This document shows, one piece after another, positions 16,851 through 25,631 of a stretch of 64,000 bases of DNA; position 1 is the stretch's first letter; each line of letters starts with the position of its first letter. A program made the position numbers and the translations under genes. The DNA comes from Chloroflexota bacterium. GTDB taxonomy: Bacteria > Chloroflexota > UBA11872. Below the pieces are notes generated by a model that saw nothing but the letters and a program-made list of their open reading frames with translations, was not told where the DNA came from and searched no databases. Location: contig JAJECS010000025.1 in the NCBI GenBank assembly GCA_022821905.1, positions 135,089-199,088 on the forward strand, given 5' to 3'.

Positions 16851-17447
16851 CTACGCCCAGCGGTGCTCGTCGGCGGGGGCTTCGATCACGCCCAGCGCCT
16901 GCAACATGCGGTCCACCAGCGCGTCCACGATGTCGCTGACGCTCGAGGGCCGCAGGTAGAACGCCGGTTCCGGCGGCAGCACCGCGGCGCCGGCCTCGGC
17001 CAACGTCAGCAGATTGCGCAGGTGGATGATCGAGAGCGGCGTCTCCCGCGGCACGACCACCAGGCGGCGCTTTTCCTTGAGCGTCACGTCGGCTGCCCGA
17101 TGGAGCAGATTCGTCCCGGCGCCGCTGGCCAGCGCGCCCAGCGTGGCCATGCTGCACGGGACGATGAGCATGCCGCGCACCGGATAGCTGCCGCTGGAAA
17201 TCGGCGCCGCCACGTCTTGCGGCCGATGCACCGTCACGTCGCCATGGGTCAACCAGCGCGCGGTCGCGTCCCGAAAACGCTCGTGCATCTCGTGGTGCCA
17301 CATCAGCTCGCCGTAGTCGCTGCACACCACGTCGAGCCGCTCGCCTCGGCGCAGCAGCGCCCTGGCCGCCGCGTCCGCCAGCACGGCGCCGGTCGCCCCG
17401 GAAATCCCCAGGATCAGACTGGGGCGCGCCCCTCCGTGCTCAGGCAA
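16851..17447 (-). CDS. ubiX: UbiX-family flavin prenyltransferase
   Basis: Makes prenylated FMN from FMN and dimethylallyl phosphate, the cofactor needed by UbiD-type decarboxylases. ISGATGAVLA forms the N-terminal FMN loop; SGSYPVRGMLIVPCSMATLG and the C-terminal LVVVPRETPLS are family signatures. About 198 residues. No ATG exists at the expected place; the TTG at 17447, inside the end of the UbiA gene, is chosen, with a second TTG at 17462 possible. It is co-transcribed with UbiA and lies near UbiD, which fits a decarboxylation step in quinone synthesis. Confidence 0.9.
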   Translation of the reverse strand: MPEHGGARPSLILGISGATGAVLADAAARALLRRGERLDVVCSDYGELMWHHEMHERFRDATARWLTHGDVTVHRPQDVAAPISSGSYPVRGMLIVPCSMATLGALASGAGTNLLHRAADVTLKEKRRLVVVPRETPLSIIHLRNLLTLAEAGAAVLPPEPAFYLRPSSVSDIVDALVDRMLQALGVIEAPADEHRWA

Positions 17448-18306
17448 CCCACACGCCGGCAATGGTGAACACCAGCGCGGTGATCGCCACGTAGCCGTTC
17501 ATGTTGAAGAAGGCCAGGTTGAGCCGCGACAGGTCGTTGCGCAGCAGCGCGTGCTCATAGATGAGCAGCGCGCCGATCAGGCCAACGCCCACCCAATAGG
17601 GCCACGACAGCGGTGCGATCAGACCCAAAACGATCAGCACGACCACCGTGAGCGCGTGTGACCCCCGCGCGATCTGCAGCGCGCGCCGCGTGCCGAATCG
17701 CGCCGGCACGGAATGCAGCCCCCGCTTGCGGTCGAACCCCAGGTCCTGGAGGGAGTACAGAACGTCGAATCCCGCAATCCAGAACATCACCACCAGCGCC
17801 AGCACGATGGCCTCCGCGCCGATGTCGCCGCGCACCGCAATCCAGCCGCCGACGGGCGCGATGCCGTCGGCCAGGCCCAACATCCAATGGCTCAGCCAGG
17901 TGAAGCGCTTCGTGAAGGAGTAGAGCGTGACCGTGACCATCGCCACCGGCGCCAGCGCCAGGGCCAGCAGGTTGAGCTGCCACGCGGCGATGTGCAGAAG
18001 GGCGAAACCCGCCGACGCCAGCCCGAGCATCTCGACGCGGGACATGCGCCCGGCGGGCAGCGCGCGCTCGGCGGTGCGCGGGTTCGCCGCGTCGATTTGT
18101 GCGTCGATCAGGCGGTTCGCCGCCATGGCGCCCGTGCGCGCACCGGCCATGGCGACCGTGATCCACAAGAATGTGCGCCACCCGGGCCAGCCGTCCTGCG
18201 CCAGCACCATCCCCAGAAAGGCGAACGGCAACGCGAAGATCGTGTGCTCGAACTTGATCGCGTCGAGATACAAGCGAAGACGCATCGCGGCGGCGGCCGG
18301 GTTCAT
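17440..18306 (-). CDS. UbiA-family prenyltransferase (quinone biosynthesis)
   Basis: Integral membrane enzyme that attaches a polyprenyl chain to an aromatic acceptor. 288 residues from the ATG at 18306. First aspartate-rich motif ANRLIDAQID and second DLGFDRKRGLHSVPARFG are present, with YSFTKRF between and seven to eight hydrophobic helices. In organisms using the futalosine pathway this family (MqnP) works with UbiD and UbiX homologues on 1,4-dihydroxy-6-naphthoate; the neighbouring genes make that assignment likely here, but a 4-hydroxybenzoate enzyme cannot be excluded. It overlaps UbiX by 8 bases. Confidence 0.9.
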   Translation of the reverse strand: MNPAAAAMRLRLYLDAIKFEHTIFALPFAFLGMVLAQDGWPGWRTFLWITVAMAGARTGAMAANRLIDAQIDAANPRTAERALPAGRMSRVEMLGLASAGFALLHIAAWQLNLLALALAPVAMVTVTLYSFTKRFTWLSHWMLGLADGIAPVGGWIAVRGDIGAEAIVLALVVMFWIAGFDVLYSLQDLGFDRKRGLHSVPARFGTRRALQIARGSHALTVVVLIVLGLIAPLSWPYWVGVGLIGALLIYEHALLRNDLSRLNLAFFNMNGYVAITALVFTIAGVWVA

Positions 18307-18381
18307 TCGCGGCTCGTGCAATCGGGTGCGGATTCCCAGAGCCTAGCGCGTCGCGCGACGATGCACATCCCAGTTTTCTTC

Positions 18382-19833
18382 CTAGATGCCAAAGCTGCTC
18401 CACCGTTCGTCGACCCGCCGCACGATGTCTTCGTCCATGACGATGTCCGGCGGCCACTCGCGCGGAAAGCCCTCCTCCGGCAGCTTGCGCGTGGCGTCGA
18501 TGCCGAGCTTGCCGCCCACGTTTGGCTGCGTGGTGGCGAATTCCAGCGCGTCCATCACGCCCTGGGCGTGCTCGGTGTCTCTCCCGGGTTCCGTGTTGGC
18601 CCCGACGCGCCAGAGGACCTCGCTCAGATCGTGCACGTCAACGTCGGCGTCGACCACAATCACGTACTTGGTGAACATGAGCTGACCCGTGCCCCATATG
18701 GCGTGCATCACCTTGCGCGCCTGTCCCGGATAGCGCTTGCGAATCGACACGATGGCGAAGTTGTGGAACACGCCGTGTACGGGCAGATTCATGTCCACGA
18801 TCTCGGGGATGACGAGCCGCACCAGTGGCAGGAACAGCCGCTCGGTGGCTTTCCCGATCCATCCGTCCTCCATGGGCGGTCGTCCGACGATGGTGGAAAC
18901 GAATATCGGATCGCGCCGCCGCGTCACCGCCGTCAGGTGGAACACCGGGTAGGGCTCGGCAAGCGAGTAGTAGCCGACGTGGTCGCCGAACGGGCCCTCC
19001 ATGCGACTCTCGGCCGGATCGACGTAGCCTTCCAGCACAATCTCGGCGCGCGCCGGGACCAGGATGTCCACCGTCTGTGCCGGTACCATCTCGACCGACG
19101 AACCCCGCAGGAATCCGGCGAACACGAGCTCATCCACGTCCGGCGGCAACGGGGCCGTTGCGGAGTAGAGCAGCACCGGGTCGGCGCCGATGGCGATGGC
19201 CACCTCCATGCGCGTGCTCGACTCGCCGCTGCGCCGCCAGTGCTCCGCCCCGCCTTTGTGCAGCTGCCAATGCATGCCCAGCGTCTGTGAGTCGTAGACC
19301 TGCAAGCGGTACATGCCCATGTTTCGCTTGCCGCTCGCCGGGTCGTGGGTGAATACGAGCGGCATGGTGATGTAGGGGCCGCCGTCGTCCGGCCAGCAGG
19401 TGGGTATGGGCAGGCCGTCCAGCGTCGGTGCCGCCGTCTCGACGATGTCTTGCACGGGGCCGCCGCGCACGGTCCGCGGGCCGATGCGGCCGATGTGCAC
19501 GATCTCACCCAGCGTCCGCAGCTTGCCCCAGATGCCGGCGGGCGGCGGGCTCATGGCGAGGTTCAGCAGGTGCTCGATGCGGGTTTCCAACTCGGACCAA
19601 TCGTCCACCCCCAGCGCCCAGGCCATCCGCTGCTGGGTGCCGAGCAGGTTGATCGCCAGCGGCACGTCGGAACCCTTCACGTTTTCGAACAGCAGCGCCG
19701 GGCCGTCCGCCTTCATCACCCGGTCGGCGATCTCGGTGATTTCGAGATGCGGGTCAACCTCGGGCTGGATCCGGCGCAGCTGCCCCTGTTGCTCGATGTG
19801 GGCGATGAAGGCGCGCAGGTCTTTGAAGGCCAT
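18382..19833 (-). CDS. UbiD-family decarboxylase
   Basis: 483 residues, the normal length for prenyl-FMN-dependent (de)carboxylases. MAFKDLRAFIAHIE at the start, the prFMN and Mg-binding block RMEGPFGDHVGYY with the catalytic Glu/Asp pair, and the C-terminal GGKLGIDATRK are all typical. It needs prenyl-FMN from UbiX, encoded two genes downstream. With UbiA between them this looks like a menaquinone (futalosine-type) module. No other mqn gene is in the window. Confidence 0.9.
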   Translation of the reverse strand: MAFKDLRAFIAHIEQQGQLRRIQPEVDPHLEITEIADRVMKADGPALLFENVKGSDVPLAINLLGTQQRMAWALGVDDWSELETRIEHLLNLAMSPPPAGIWGKLRTLGEIVHIGRIGPRTVRGGPVQDIVETAAPTLDGLPIPTCWPDDGGPYITMPLVFTHDPASGKRNMGMYRLQVYDSQTLGMHWQLHKGGAEHWRRSGESSTRMEVAIAIGADPVLLYSATAPLPPDVDELVFAGFLRGSSVEMVPAQTVDILVPARAEIVLEGYVDPAESRMEGPFGDHVGYYSLAEPYPVFHLTAVTRRRDPIFVSTIVGRPPMEDGWIGKATERLFLPLVRLVIPEIVDMNLPVHGVFHNFAIVSIRKRYPGQARKVMHAIWGTGQLMFTKYVIVVDADVDVHDLSEVLWRVGANTEPGRDTEHAQGVMDALEFATTQPNVGGKLGIDATRKLPEEGFPREWPPDIVMDEDIVRRVDERWSSFGI

Positions 19834-19839
19834 CGGTCT

Positions 19840-20694
19840 CTACGTCCCAACCAGCGCGGGCAGCGGCAGGTCGTAGAGCGATTCGATCACATGGTCCGGC
19901 CGCTGGTCGGCCGGTGCCGCCGCCGCCTCGGCGGCCGACGTGGTCCCGGTGAGGACTAGCACCGACTCGGCGCCGATGGCGCGCGCCCCGGCAATGTCCG
20001 CGGTCAGCATGTCGCCCAGCACCACCAAGTCGGCGGCGCCCACCCCCGCGCGCTCCATGATGACCTGAAACATGTGGGCGGAGGGCTTGCCCACGATAAC
20101 CGGATCCTGCCCGGTGACGGCCGCCACGGCGGCCGTCATTGCGCCGGCGCCCGGAATGGGACCGCTGGGCGTGGGGTATTGCGGGTCGGTGTTCACGGCC
20201 AGGTACTCAGCGCCGTCCAGCATGATGGCGCGGGTGGCGCGCCGCAGCCGGTCGTAGGTCAGCCCAAAATCCACGCCGACCACAACGACCTTCGGAACGT
20301 CGTCGCCGTCCCAGGTCGCCAGGTCGTAGCCGGCGGCCGCAATCTGCGTCGCCAGACTGTCGCCGCCCAGCACGAGCACTCGGCACGGCGTTGGATGGTG
20401 CGCCCGCAGGTAGGACACGCTGGCGACCACCGCCGACACAATGTTCTCGGGTCCGGCGTTGATGCCGAGCCCCTGCAGCTTGGCCGCCAGCTCCACCGGC
20501 GTCTGGCGCGAGTTGTTGGTGATGAAAAGCGTCGGGAGCCCCAGGTGCTGCACCGAGGCGACGGCTTCGGCCGCGCCCGGGATCAGCTCGGGGCCGCGGT
20601 AGATCACGCCGTCCATGTCGAACGCGAAGGCGCGCCGCCGGATCGGAACGAGCGCCGGCCCGTGATCGTGCCGGTGCGGCGCGGCCGATTGCAT
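19840..20694 (-). CDS. HAD-IIA family sugar/nucleotide phosphatase
   Basis: 284-residue phosphatase of the NagD/PGP type. Motif I DMDGVIYRG carries the nucleophile Asp and acid Asp, motif II is ITNNS, motif III Lys is in IVGKPS, and motif IV GDMLTADI supplies the metal aspartates. The ATG overlaps the stop of the upstream dehydrogenase (ATGA). Possible roles are hydrolysis of 2-phosphoglycolate, pyridoxal phosphate or sugar phosphates; the cap domain does not reveal which. Confidence 0.88.
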   Translation of the reverse strand: MQSAAPHRHDHGPALVPIRRRAFAFDMDGVIYRGPELIPGAAEAVASVQHLGLPTLFITNNSRQTPVELAAKLQGLGINAGPENIVSAVVASVSYLRAHHPTPCRVLVLGGDSLATQIAAAGYDLATWDGDDVPKVVVVGVDFGLTYDRLRRATRAIMLDGAEYLAVNTDPQYPTPSGPIPGAGAMTAAVAAVTGQDPVIVGKPSAHMFQVIMERAGVGAADLVVLGDMLTADIAGARAIGAESVLVLTGTTSAAEAAAAPADQRPDHVIESLYDLPLPALVGT

Positions 20695-21674
20695 CAGTCC
20701 GAGTACAGGCCGTTCACGACCATCTCGCGCCGCCACGACCCCTGCAGGACGTCGACGATGTTCTGCGCGGCCATGTCGGCCATGCGCACCACACAGTCGG
20801 TGGAAATGCCGGCCACGTGGGGCGTGGCGATCACGTTCGGCAGCTGCGCCAGCCGGTGGTCCGACGGCGGCTCTTGCGCGCGCACGTCCAGCGCCGCGCC
20901 CGCGATGACGCCCTGCGTCAACGCCGTGTAGAGCGCGTCCTCGTCCACCAGGCCGCCTCGCGCGGTATTCACGAGATAGGCCGACGGCTTCATCAGCCCC
21001 AGCCGTCGCTCGTTCACCAGCTTGGTCGTCTCCGGCGTCGTGTTCACGTGCAAGGTCACGTAGTCCGCGCGCCGGAATAGATCGTCGATCTCCACCAGCT
21101 CGATGCCGTACTGCTCCACGAATTCCAGGTCGGGATAGGGCTCTGCGGCGATGAGCACCGGATCGAAACCGGCCAGGCGCCGCACCACGCTCTTGCCGAT
21201 GCGGCCCAATCCCACCACGCCGATGGTCTTGTCGCGGATTTCGTTCATCAGGCCGCGCGACCAGTCGCCCTCGGCGGTGTTGGTGACGTAGGCGTACAGC
21301 TCGCGAGCCAGGGCCAGGATCATGGCCACCGCCGACTCGGCCACGGTGGTGTCGTTCGAGCCGGCCGCGATCATGGCCACAACGTCGTGATCGGCGGCAG
21401 CGGCGGCGTCGATGGCGTCGTAGCCCACGCCCACGCGCGAGACCACGCGCAGCTCGGGTGCGCTTTCGAATACCGCACGGGTATACGACTCGCTGCTCGC
21501 CACCGTGGCCGTGATGCCTTGCAGCAGGTCCTTGAGTTGATCCTCCCTGGGATACATCTGGTCCTGGGGAACCTGGGCGATGACCACTTCGTGGCCGGCC
21601 TGCTCCAGGATGTCGCGCCAGGTGGTGTCGGGAGATTTGACGGCGAGCCGAGAGGTCACGAGGACGCGGGCCAC
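20694..21674 (-). CDS. D-2-hydroxyacid dehydrogenase (phosphoglycerate dehydrogenase-like)
   Basis: 326 residues. Catalytic Arg region VNTARGGLVDEDAL, Rossmann motif GVVGLGRIGKSV, conserved VSRVGVGYDAID near 90 and the catalytic His in ATPHVAG. It lacks the ACT regulatory domain of full-length SerA, so it may be a short SerA or another 2-hydroxyacid dehydrogenase. It is coupled by a 4-base overlap to the HAD phosphatase. If the pair acts in serine synthesis the phosphatase would be serving as SerB; this is speculative. Confidence 0.85.
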   Translation of the reverse strand: MARVLVTSRLAVKSPDTTWRDILEQAGHEVVIAQVPQDQMYPREDQLKDLLQGITATVASSESYTRAVFESAPELRVVSRVGVGYDAIDAAAAADHDVVAMIAAGSNDTTVAESAVAMILALARELYAYVTNTAEGDWSRGLMNEIRDKTIGVVGLGRIGKSVVRRLAGFDPVLIAAEPYPDLEFVEQYGIELVEIDDLFRRADYVTLHVNTTPETTKLVNERRLGLMKPSAYLVNTARGGLVDEDALYTALTQGVIAGAALDVRAQEPPSDHRLAQLPNVIATPHVAGISTDCVVRMADMAAQNIVDVLQGSWRREMVVNGLYSD

Positions 21675-21750
21675 AGGGTGCTCCTAACGCAAGGGCGTGT
21701 GAGCGCCCATTCTAGCGGCGCACACGGCAAAAGACCCTTGCAGATTCAGT

Positions 21751-21800
21751 CCGTCATTCCCGCGAAGCCTGTCCCCGCGCAGGCGGGGAGCGGGAATCCG
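21751..21800. repeat. REP-like dispersed element, copy A
   Basis: A 50-bp imperfectly palindromic element beginning GTCATTCCCGCGAAGCCTG and ending GCGGGAATCCG. An inverted copy is at 42011-42060. It lies between convergent-free gene ends in a short gap. Confidence 0.7.
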
Positions 21801-21830
21801 TCCGGACCACGTCGCCGAAGCGCGCGGTCG

Positions 21831-22295
21831 CTATCGGCCAAACTCCGCGGGCCGGTCCACGATGGCGAAGCTGATCTCGCCCTCCGCGACGAGTTGATCG
21901 CCGATGGTCGCCCGCCCGCGTCCGCGCCCGAAGTTGGCCCGCACCCGCAGCAGCTCCGTCTCCAGCCGCACCTTGTCGCCCGGACGCGCCGGCGTGCGGA
22001 ACTTCCACTTGTCCAGCCCGGTGAGCATGGCGATCTTTTCGCTGTTATCGGGCAGCCCGAGCGCCGCCACCCCGCCCACCTGGGCCAAAGCCTCGACGAT
22101 GATCACGCCCGGCATCACCGGAAACCCCGGAAAGTGCCCCCGCAACACGTTGTCCTGCAGCGACCCAATGTCGTCGATGTACCCCACCGCGCGCCGCCCA
22201 TACTCGATCTCGACGATGCGGTCGACGAACAGAAACGGCTCCCGGTGGGGAATAACCGCCTCAATCGCGGCACGGTCCAGCGGCGGCTCGGTCAT
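21831..22295 (-). CDS. fabZ: 3-hydroxyacyl-ACP dehydratase FabZ
   Basis: Dehydrates beta-hydroxyacyl-ACP in type II fatty acid synthesis. 154 residues from the ATG at 22295 (an ATG three codons upstream is possible). Hot-dog fold motifs: IPHREPFLFVDRI at the N terminus and RGHFPGFPVMPG with the catalytic His, followed by VEALAQVGG containing the catalytic Glu. Alone in its orientation here, without other fab genes nearby. Confidence 0.92.
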   Translation of the reverse strand: MTEPPLDRAAIEAVIPHREPFLFVDRIVEIEYGRRAVGYIDDIGSLQDNVLRGHFPGFPVMPGVIIVEALAQVGGVAALGLPDNSEKIAMLTGLDKWKFRTPARPGDKVRLETELLRVRANFGRGRGRATIGDQLVAEGEISFAIVDRPAEFGR

Positions 22296-22420
22296 AAAGA
22301 GCATCTCGGCGATTTGGCCGGCGGCATTGTGGCATGTGCCCGGCGTCTGGATCCCTGTACGCGACAAATCGCCCGCATCCAGAGAACCTGTGAACAAGGG
22401 CGAAACTACTGCCTGTACGC

Positions 22421-22472
22421 CCTCGATCCGTTCGCCCTGAGCTTGTCGAAGGGTCCATCGAACGGATCGAGG
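22421..22472. repeat. Inverted-repeat element with 14-bp perfect arms
   Basis: CCTCGATCCGTTCG (22421-22434) and its exact reverse complement (22459-22472) flank a core containing CTGAGCTTGTCGAAGGG, a sequence found in dispersed bacterial intergenic repeats. A second, shorter inverted pair (TCTGGAT at 22346-22352, ATCCAGA at 22377-22383) lies to the left. The 300-bp gap between fabZ and the ATPase gene holds these elements and no gene. Confidence 0.7.
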
Positions 22473-22594
22473 CACAGCCTACGGACGTATTCGGAGCACA
22501 CCCAGGTCTCGGCTAACCTGGGACCGGCGCGAATCCATCGGGACGCAACGCGCCTGAAGAGGCTGTGCAGAGGTCGCTGGCGACGGGAGGCGGC

Positions 22595-25168
22595 ATGGCG
22601 GACAGCATCGTAGACCTCGTTCTCGAGCGCATCGAAAGGGACAAGCTTGAGAAGAAGGTGGCTGACTACGTTCTGGAGGCGCTGGAAGGCTCGCTCGACC
22701 AGTTCATCGATGGCGAGTCCGAACGAGAATCACCCGAGCGGCCGGCGGCCGAATCCGCGGCACCCGCTAAGGCGTTTCTGAAGCGCTTATCTGTCACGGG
22801 ATTCCGAGGCATTGGCCCGCAAGCGGATATGGAGGTCGTTCCTGGCCCTGGGTTGACCCTGGTCGTTGGCGCGAACGGGACGGGGAAGTCCAGCTTTGCC
22901 GAGGGGTTGGAGTTCCTGCTCACCGGGGAGAACTCACGCTGGAAAGGCAGGGACAGGGAGTGGCAAAAGGGCTGGCGCAATCTGCACAGTGAGGAGGCGC
23001 CCCGGCTGCAGGCCCAATTCGCCGTTGAGGGCGAGTCTGGACCCGCCGCAGTCTCGCGCCGTTGGCTTCCCAATGCCACCGAGCCGGACGAAGACTCGAC
23101 GGAAGTTGCGATTGCTGGTGAGTGCCGGGAAGGCCTAACGGATCTGGGCTGGAAATCGGCGCTCGACACGCACCGTCCTTTCCTCTCCTACAACCAGCTC
23201 AGCGAGGTCGTGGAGAATCGCCCGACGGCGCGGTTCGACGCGATGGCAGCCGGGCTAGGCCTCGAAAGGCTTACTGATGCCCGCGAGCAACTGCGGCGGC
23301 GGCGTCTCGACGACGAACGCACGCTGAGGGCGGCGCGCGACGAGCGTGATTTCCTTTTTGGCGAGTCGGAATCATTAGACGACGAGCGCGCGCACGCGGT
23401 CCACGCGGCGCTGGCGAACGAGCCCTGGGACCTCAACGCGATCCGTCTGATCCTCGAAGGCGTGCTCGACGACGACGCTGATCGTCCTCTCGATCTGCTG
23501 CAGCGAATGGCCGCGATCGAGTTCCCATCGGCTGAGGAGGTCAAAGACTGCCACGACGAGTTGCACGACGCCTACGCGTGGCTGGACGCAATTGAGGGCA
23601 GCAATGCGGCGCGCGCCGCGCGCTTGGCTCAGGTGATGCAGGCCATGCTGGGCGTTCACGAACACGATGGAGACCAGACTTGTCCCGTGTGCGAGACAGG
23701 GCAGATTGACGGCCGATGGAGGGCCACTGCCCTAGAGCGCCTAGAGAGCCTCATGGAAGAGGCTGAGGAAGCGAACCGAGCCACTGCGCTCTTGCACGAC
23801 TTAATTGAGAAGTGCGAGATGCTCATACGGGAACCGCCGGACTGGCTCGCGGACGCCGGGAGGGTCGGCATTGATGCGTCGGAGGTTCGTCGAGCCTGGG
23901 ATTGGTGGGAACGCTCACTCGATGATGAGCCGCGGCTGCCAGACCCCGACAAGCTATGGCAAGCCGTTGAGCCTCCGTCCAATCAAGACCACGCGATACC
24001 AGTGCTCTATGGGACTGCGAGCAGCCCTACGCCAAGCGAATCAACACTCACGCTGAGCGCTCAGGGGCTGCTCGAAGTCGCCGGACGGCCGATTGAGCGC
24101 GGGGCGGGCGTGCGCGCCGCCTTGGAGCCGCTGCGCGAGCAGGCGCAGGCGGAGTTTGACCGCCGGGAGGACCTGTGGCGCCCACTATCGCGGCGGTTGC
24201 GGGATTGGCTGCAGTCCGGAAGGCGCGGGCAACAGGCGGCGAAGCGAGTTGACGCGGTCCAGGCGGCTGAGAACTGGCTTGCTCGCGAAGAAGTCGATAT
24301 CCGCGCCGAGCGCTTCCGGCCAATCGCGCAGCGGGCGCGGGGCAACTGGTCGCTGCTCGGCCGGGGTAGCAGTGTCTCGCTAGACGACCTGGAGTTGACG
24401 GGCCGGGCGAATTCCCGCCGCCTCAACCTTGCCACGAGCATCGACGGCCAGGACGGCGCAGCCCTTGCGGTGATGAGCCAGGGGGAGTTGAACGCGCTCT
24501 CGCTCAGTTTGTTCTTGGCGCGGGCGGTGCTGCCGGAGAGCCCGTTCGGCTTCCTGGTGATCGACGACCCGGTGCAGGCGATGGATCCGGTGAAGGTGGA
24601 AGGGCTGGCGTGTGTGCTTGCGGAAGCCGCACGCGAACGCCAGGTGATCGTCTTTACTCACGACCAACGCCTGCCCGATACGGTGCGCCGGCTGCGCATC
24701 GAGCACCGGGTGCTCGCGGTACGACGGCGCGAGCGCTCCGTGGTCACCTGCACGCCCGAAGTGGAGCCTGTGCGGCAGCATCTCGACAACGCCCGCGCCG
24801 TGTTGCAGACCGACGACCTCGACGAGACGACACGCCGCAGGGTGCTCCCCAACTTCTGTCGGCAGGCCATTGAGGCCGCCTGTATCGAGGCTGTTTGGCG
24901 TCGTCGTGCGGAGGCGGGGTGCGACCAGGCCGAGACGGAGCGAGACGTCAGCCGCGCCCGGACGTTGAACCAAAAGCTCATTCTCGCGCTGCTTGACGAT
25001 GTGGAAGGCCGCTACGAGGACATGCAGGAGGCACTCTTCCAGAGATTCGGGACGCGCGCTCGCAACGCGGTCGCGGACTGCAACCGGGGTGCACACGAAC
25101 TCGTCGAAGGCGACCTAAACGTGCTGATCCATGATGCTGAGAATCTGGCGAATTGGTTGCGGGACTAG
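22595..25168 (+). CDS. Rad50/SMC-like ABC ATPase with CxxC hook motif
   Basis: 857 residues. Walker A GANGTGKSS at 92-100, an ABC-signature-like MSQGELNALSLS at 627-638, Walker B FLVIDDP at 653-659 and an H-loop FTHDQRL shortly after. Between the ATPase halves are charged, helix-rich stretches with TCPVC (Cys363, Cys366), reminiscent of the Rad50 zinc hook. A helical C-terminal extension (about 760-857) follows the ATPase core. GGGAGG precedes the ATG. It is followed 7 nt later by a small helical gene and lies next to three toxin-antitoxin modules, so a role in DNA repair or antiphage defence is plausible but unproven. Confidence 0.8.
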   Translation: MADSIVDLVLERIERDKLEKKVADYVLEALEGSLDQFIDGESERESPERPAAESAAPAKAFLKRLSVTGFRGIGPQADMEVVPGPGLTLVVGANGTGKSSFAEGLEFLLTGENSRWKGRDREWQKGWRNLHSEEAPRLQAQFAVEGESGPAAVSRRWLPNATEPDEDSTEVAIAGECREGLTDLGWKSALDTHRPFLSYNQLSEVVENRPTARFDAMAAGLGLERLTDAREQLRRRRLDDERTLRAARDERDFLFGESESLDDERAHAVHAALANEPWDLNAIRLILEGVLDDDADRPLDLLQRMAAIEFPSAEEVKDCHDELHDAYAWLDAIEGSNAARAARLAQVMQAMLGVHEHDGDQTCPVCETGQIDGRWRATALERLESLMEEAEEANRATALLHDLIEKCEMLIREPPDWLADAGRVGIDASEVRRAWDWWERSLDDEPRLPDPDKLWQAVEPPSNQDHAIPVLYGTASSPTPSESTLTLSAQGLLEVAGRPIERGAGVRAALEPLREQAQAEFDRREDLWRPLSRRLRDWLQSGRRGQQAAKRVDAVQAAENWLAREEVDIRAERFRPIAQRARGNWSLLGRGSSVSLDDLELTGRANSRRLNLATSIDGQDGAALAVMSQGELNALSLSLFLARAVLPESPFGFLVIDDPVQAMDPVKVEGLACVLAEAARERQVIVFTHDQRLPDTVRRLRIEHRVLAVRRRERSVVTCTPEVEPVRQHLDNARAVLQTDDLDETTRRRVLPNFCRQAIEAACIEAVWRRRAEAGCDQAETERDVSRARTLNQKLILALLDDVEGRYEDMQEALFQRFGTRARNAVADCNRGAHELVEGDLNVLIHDAENLANWLRD

Positions 25169-25175
25169 AGACCAG

Positions 25176-25577
25176 ATGACGGCGAACTTGCTTTGCGACG
25201 CGCGCGCCCTGCTCGAACAGCCGCCGTCGTCGGCGCCAGATCTCTGGGAGCGGGCCGCCGTGTTGCTGGCGCGCCAGGCGCTTGAGGAAGCGCTGGACCG
25301 CTTTTGGGATAGCCGCTCGCCCGATCTGTTACCAGCCTCAATGCGGGCGCAGCTGCTCTGCCTGGGAGTCCTCATGAACAACGAGCGCGACGCCGCCGAC
25401 GTGGATCAACTCTGGGGTGCGCTCTCGGACGCCTGCCACTTCGATGCCTGCGCTCCCGCGCCGAGCGCCGCGGAGATTCACGTTTGGCTTGATGAGGCCG
25501 CGCGGCTCTGTGCCATTCTCGAGCGCCGGGCCGGGCGTCCATCAGCCGGAGCGAACGCCACGCGGGCTGGGCCCTGA
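25176..25577 (+). CDS. Small helical partner of the ATPase, unknown function
   Basis: 133 residues starting MTANLLCDARALLEQPP, 7 nt after the ATPase stop, so surely co-transcribed. The sequence is mostly alpha-helical, with LWERAAVLLARQALEEALD and LSDACHFDACAPAPSAAEI as its most distinctive stretches. The repeated helical amphipathic pattern resembles HEPN-type domains, but no clear RX4-6H motif is present, so that is a guess. No membrane segment. It likely forms a two-component system with the ATPase. Confidence 0.6.
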   Translation: MTANLLCDARALLEQPPSSAPDLWERAAVLLARQALEEALDRFWDSRSPDLLPASMRAQLLCLGVLMNNERDAADVDQLWGALSDACHFDACAPAPSAAEIHVWLDEAARLCAILERRAGRPSAGANATRAGP

Positions 25578-25631
25578 TCACACGTCCGCCACGATCAGTC
25601 GTTTCACGCGGTGTTCAGAGTGCGGCGCGCG

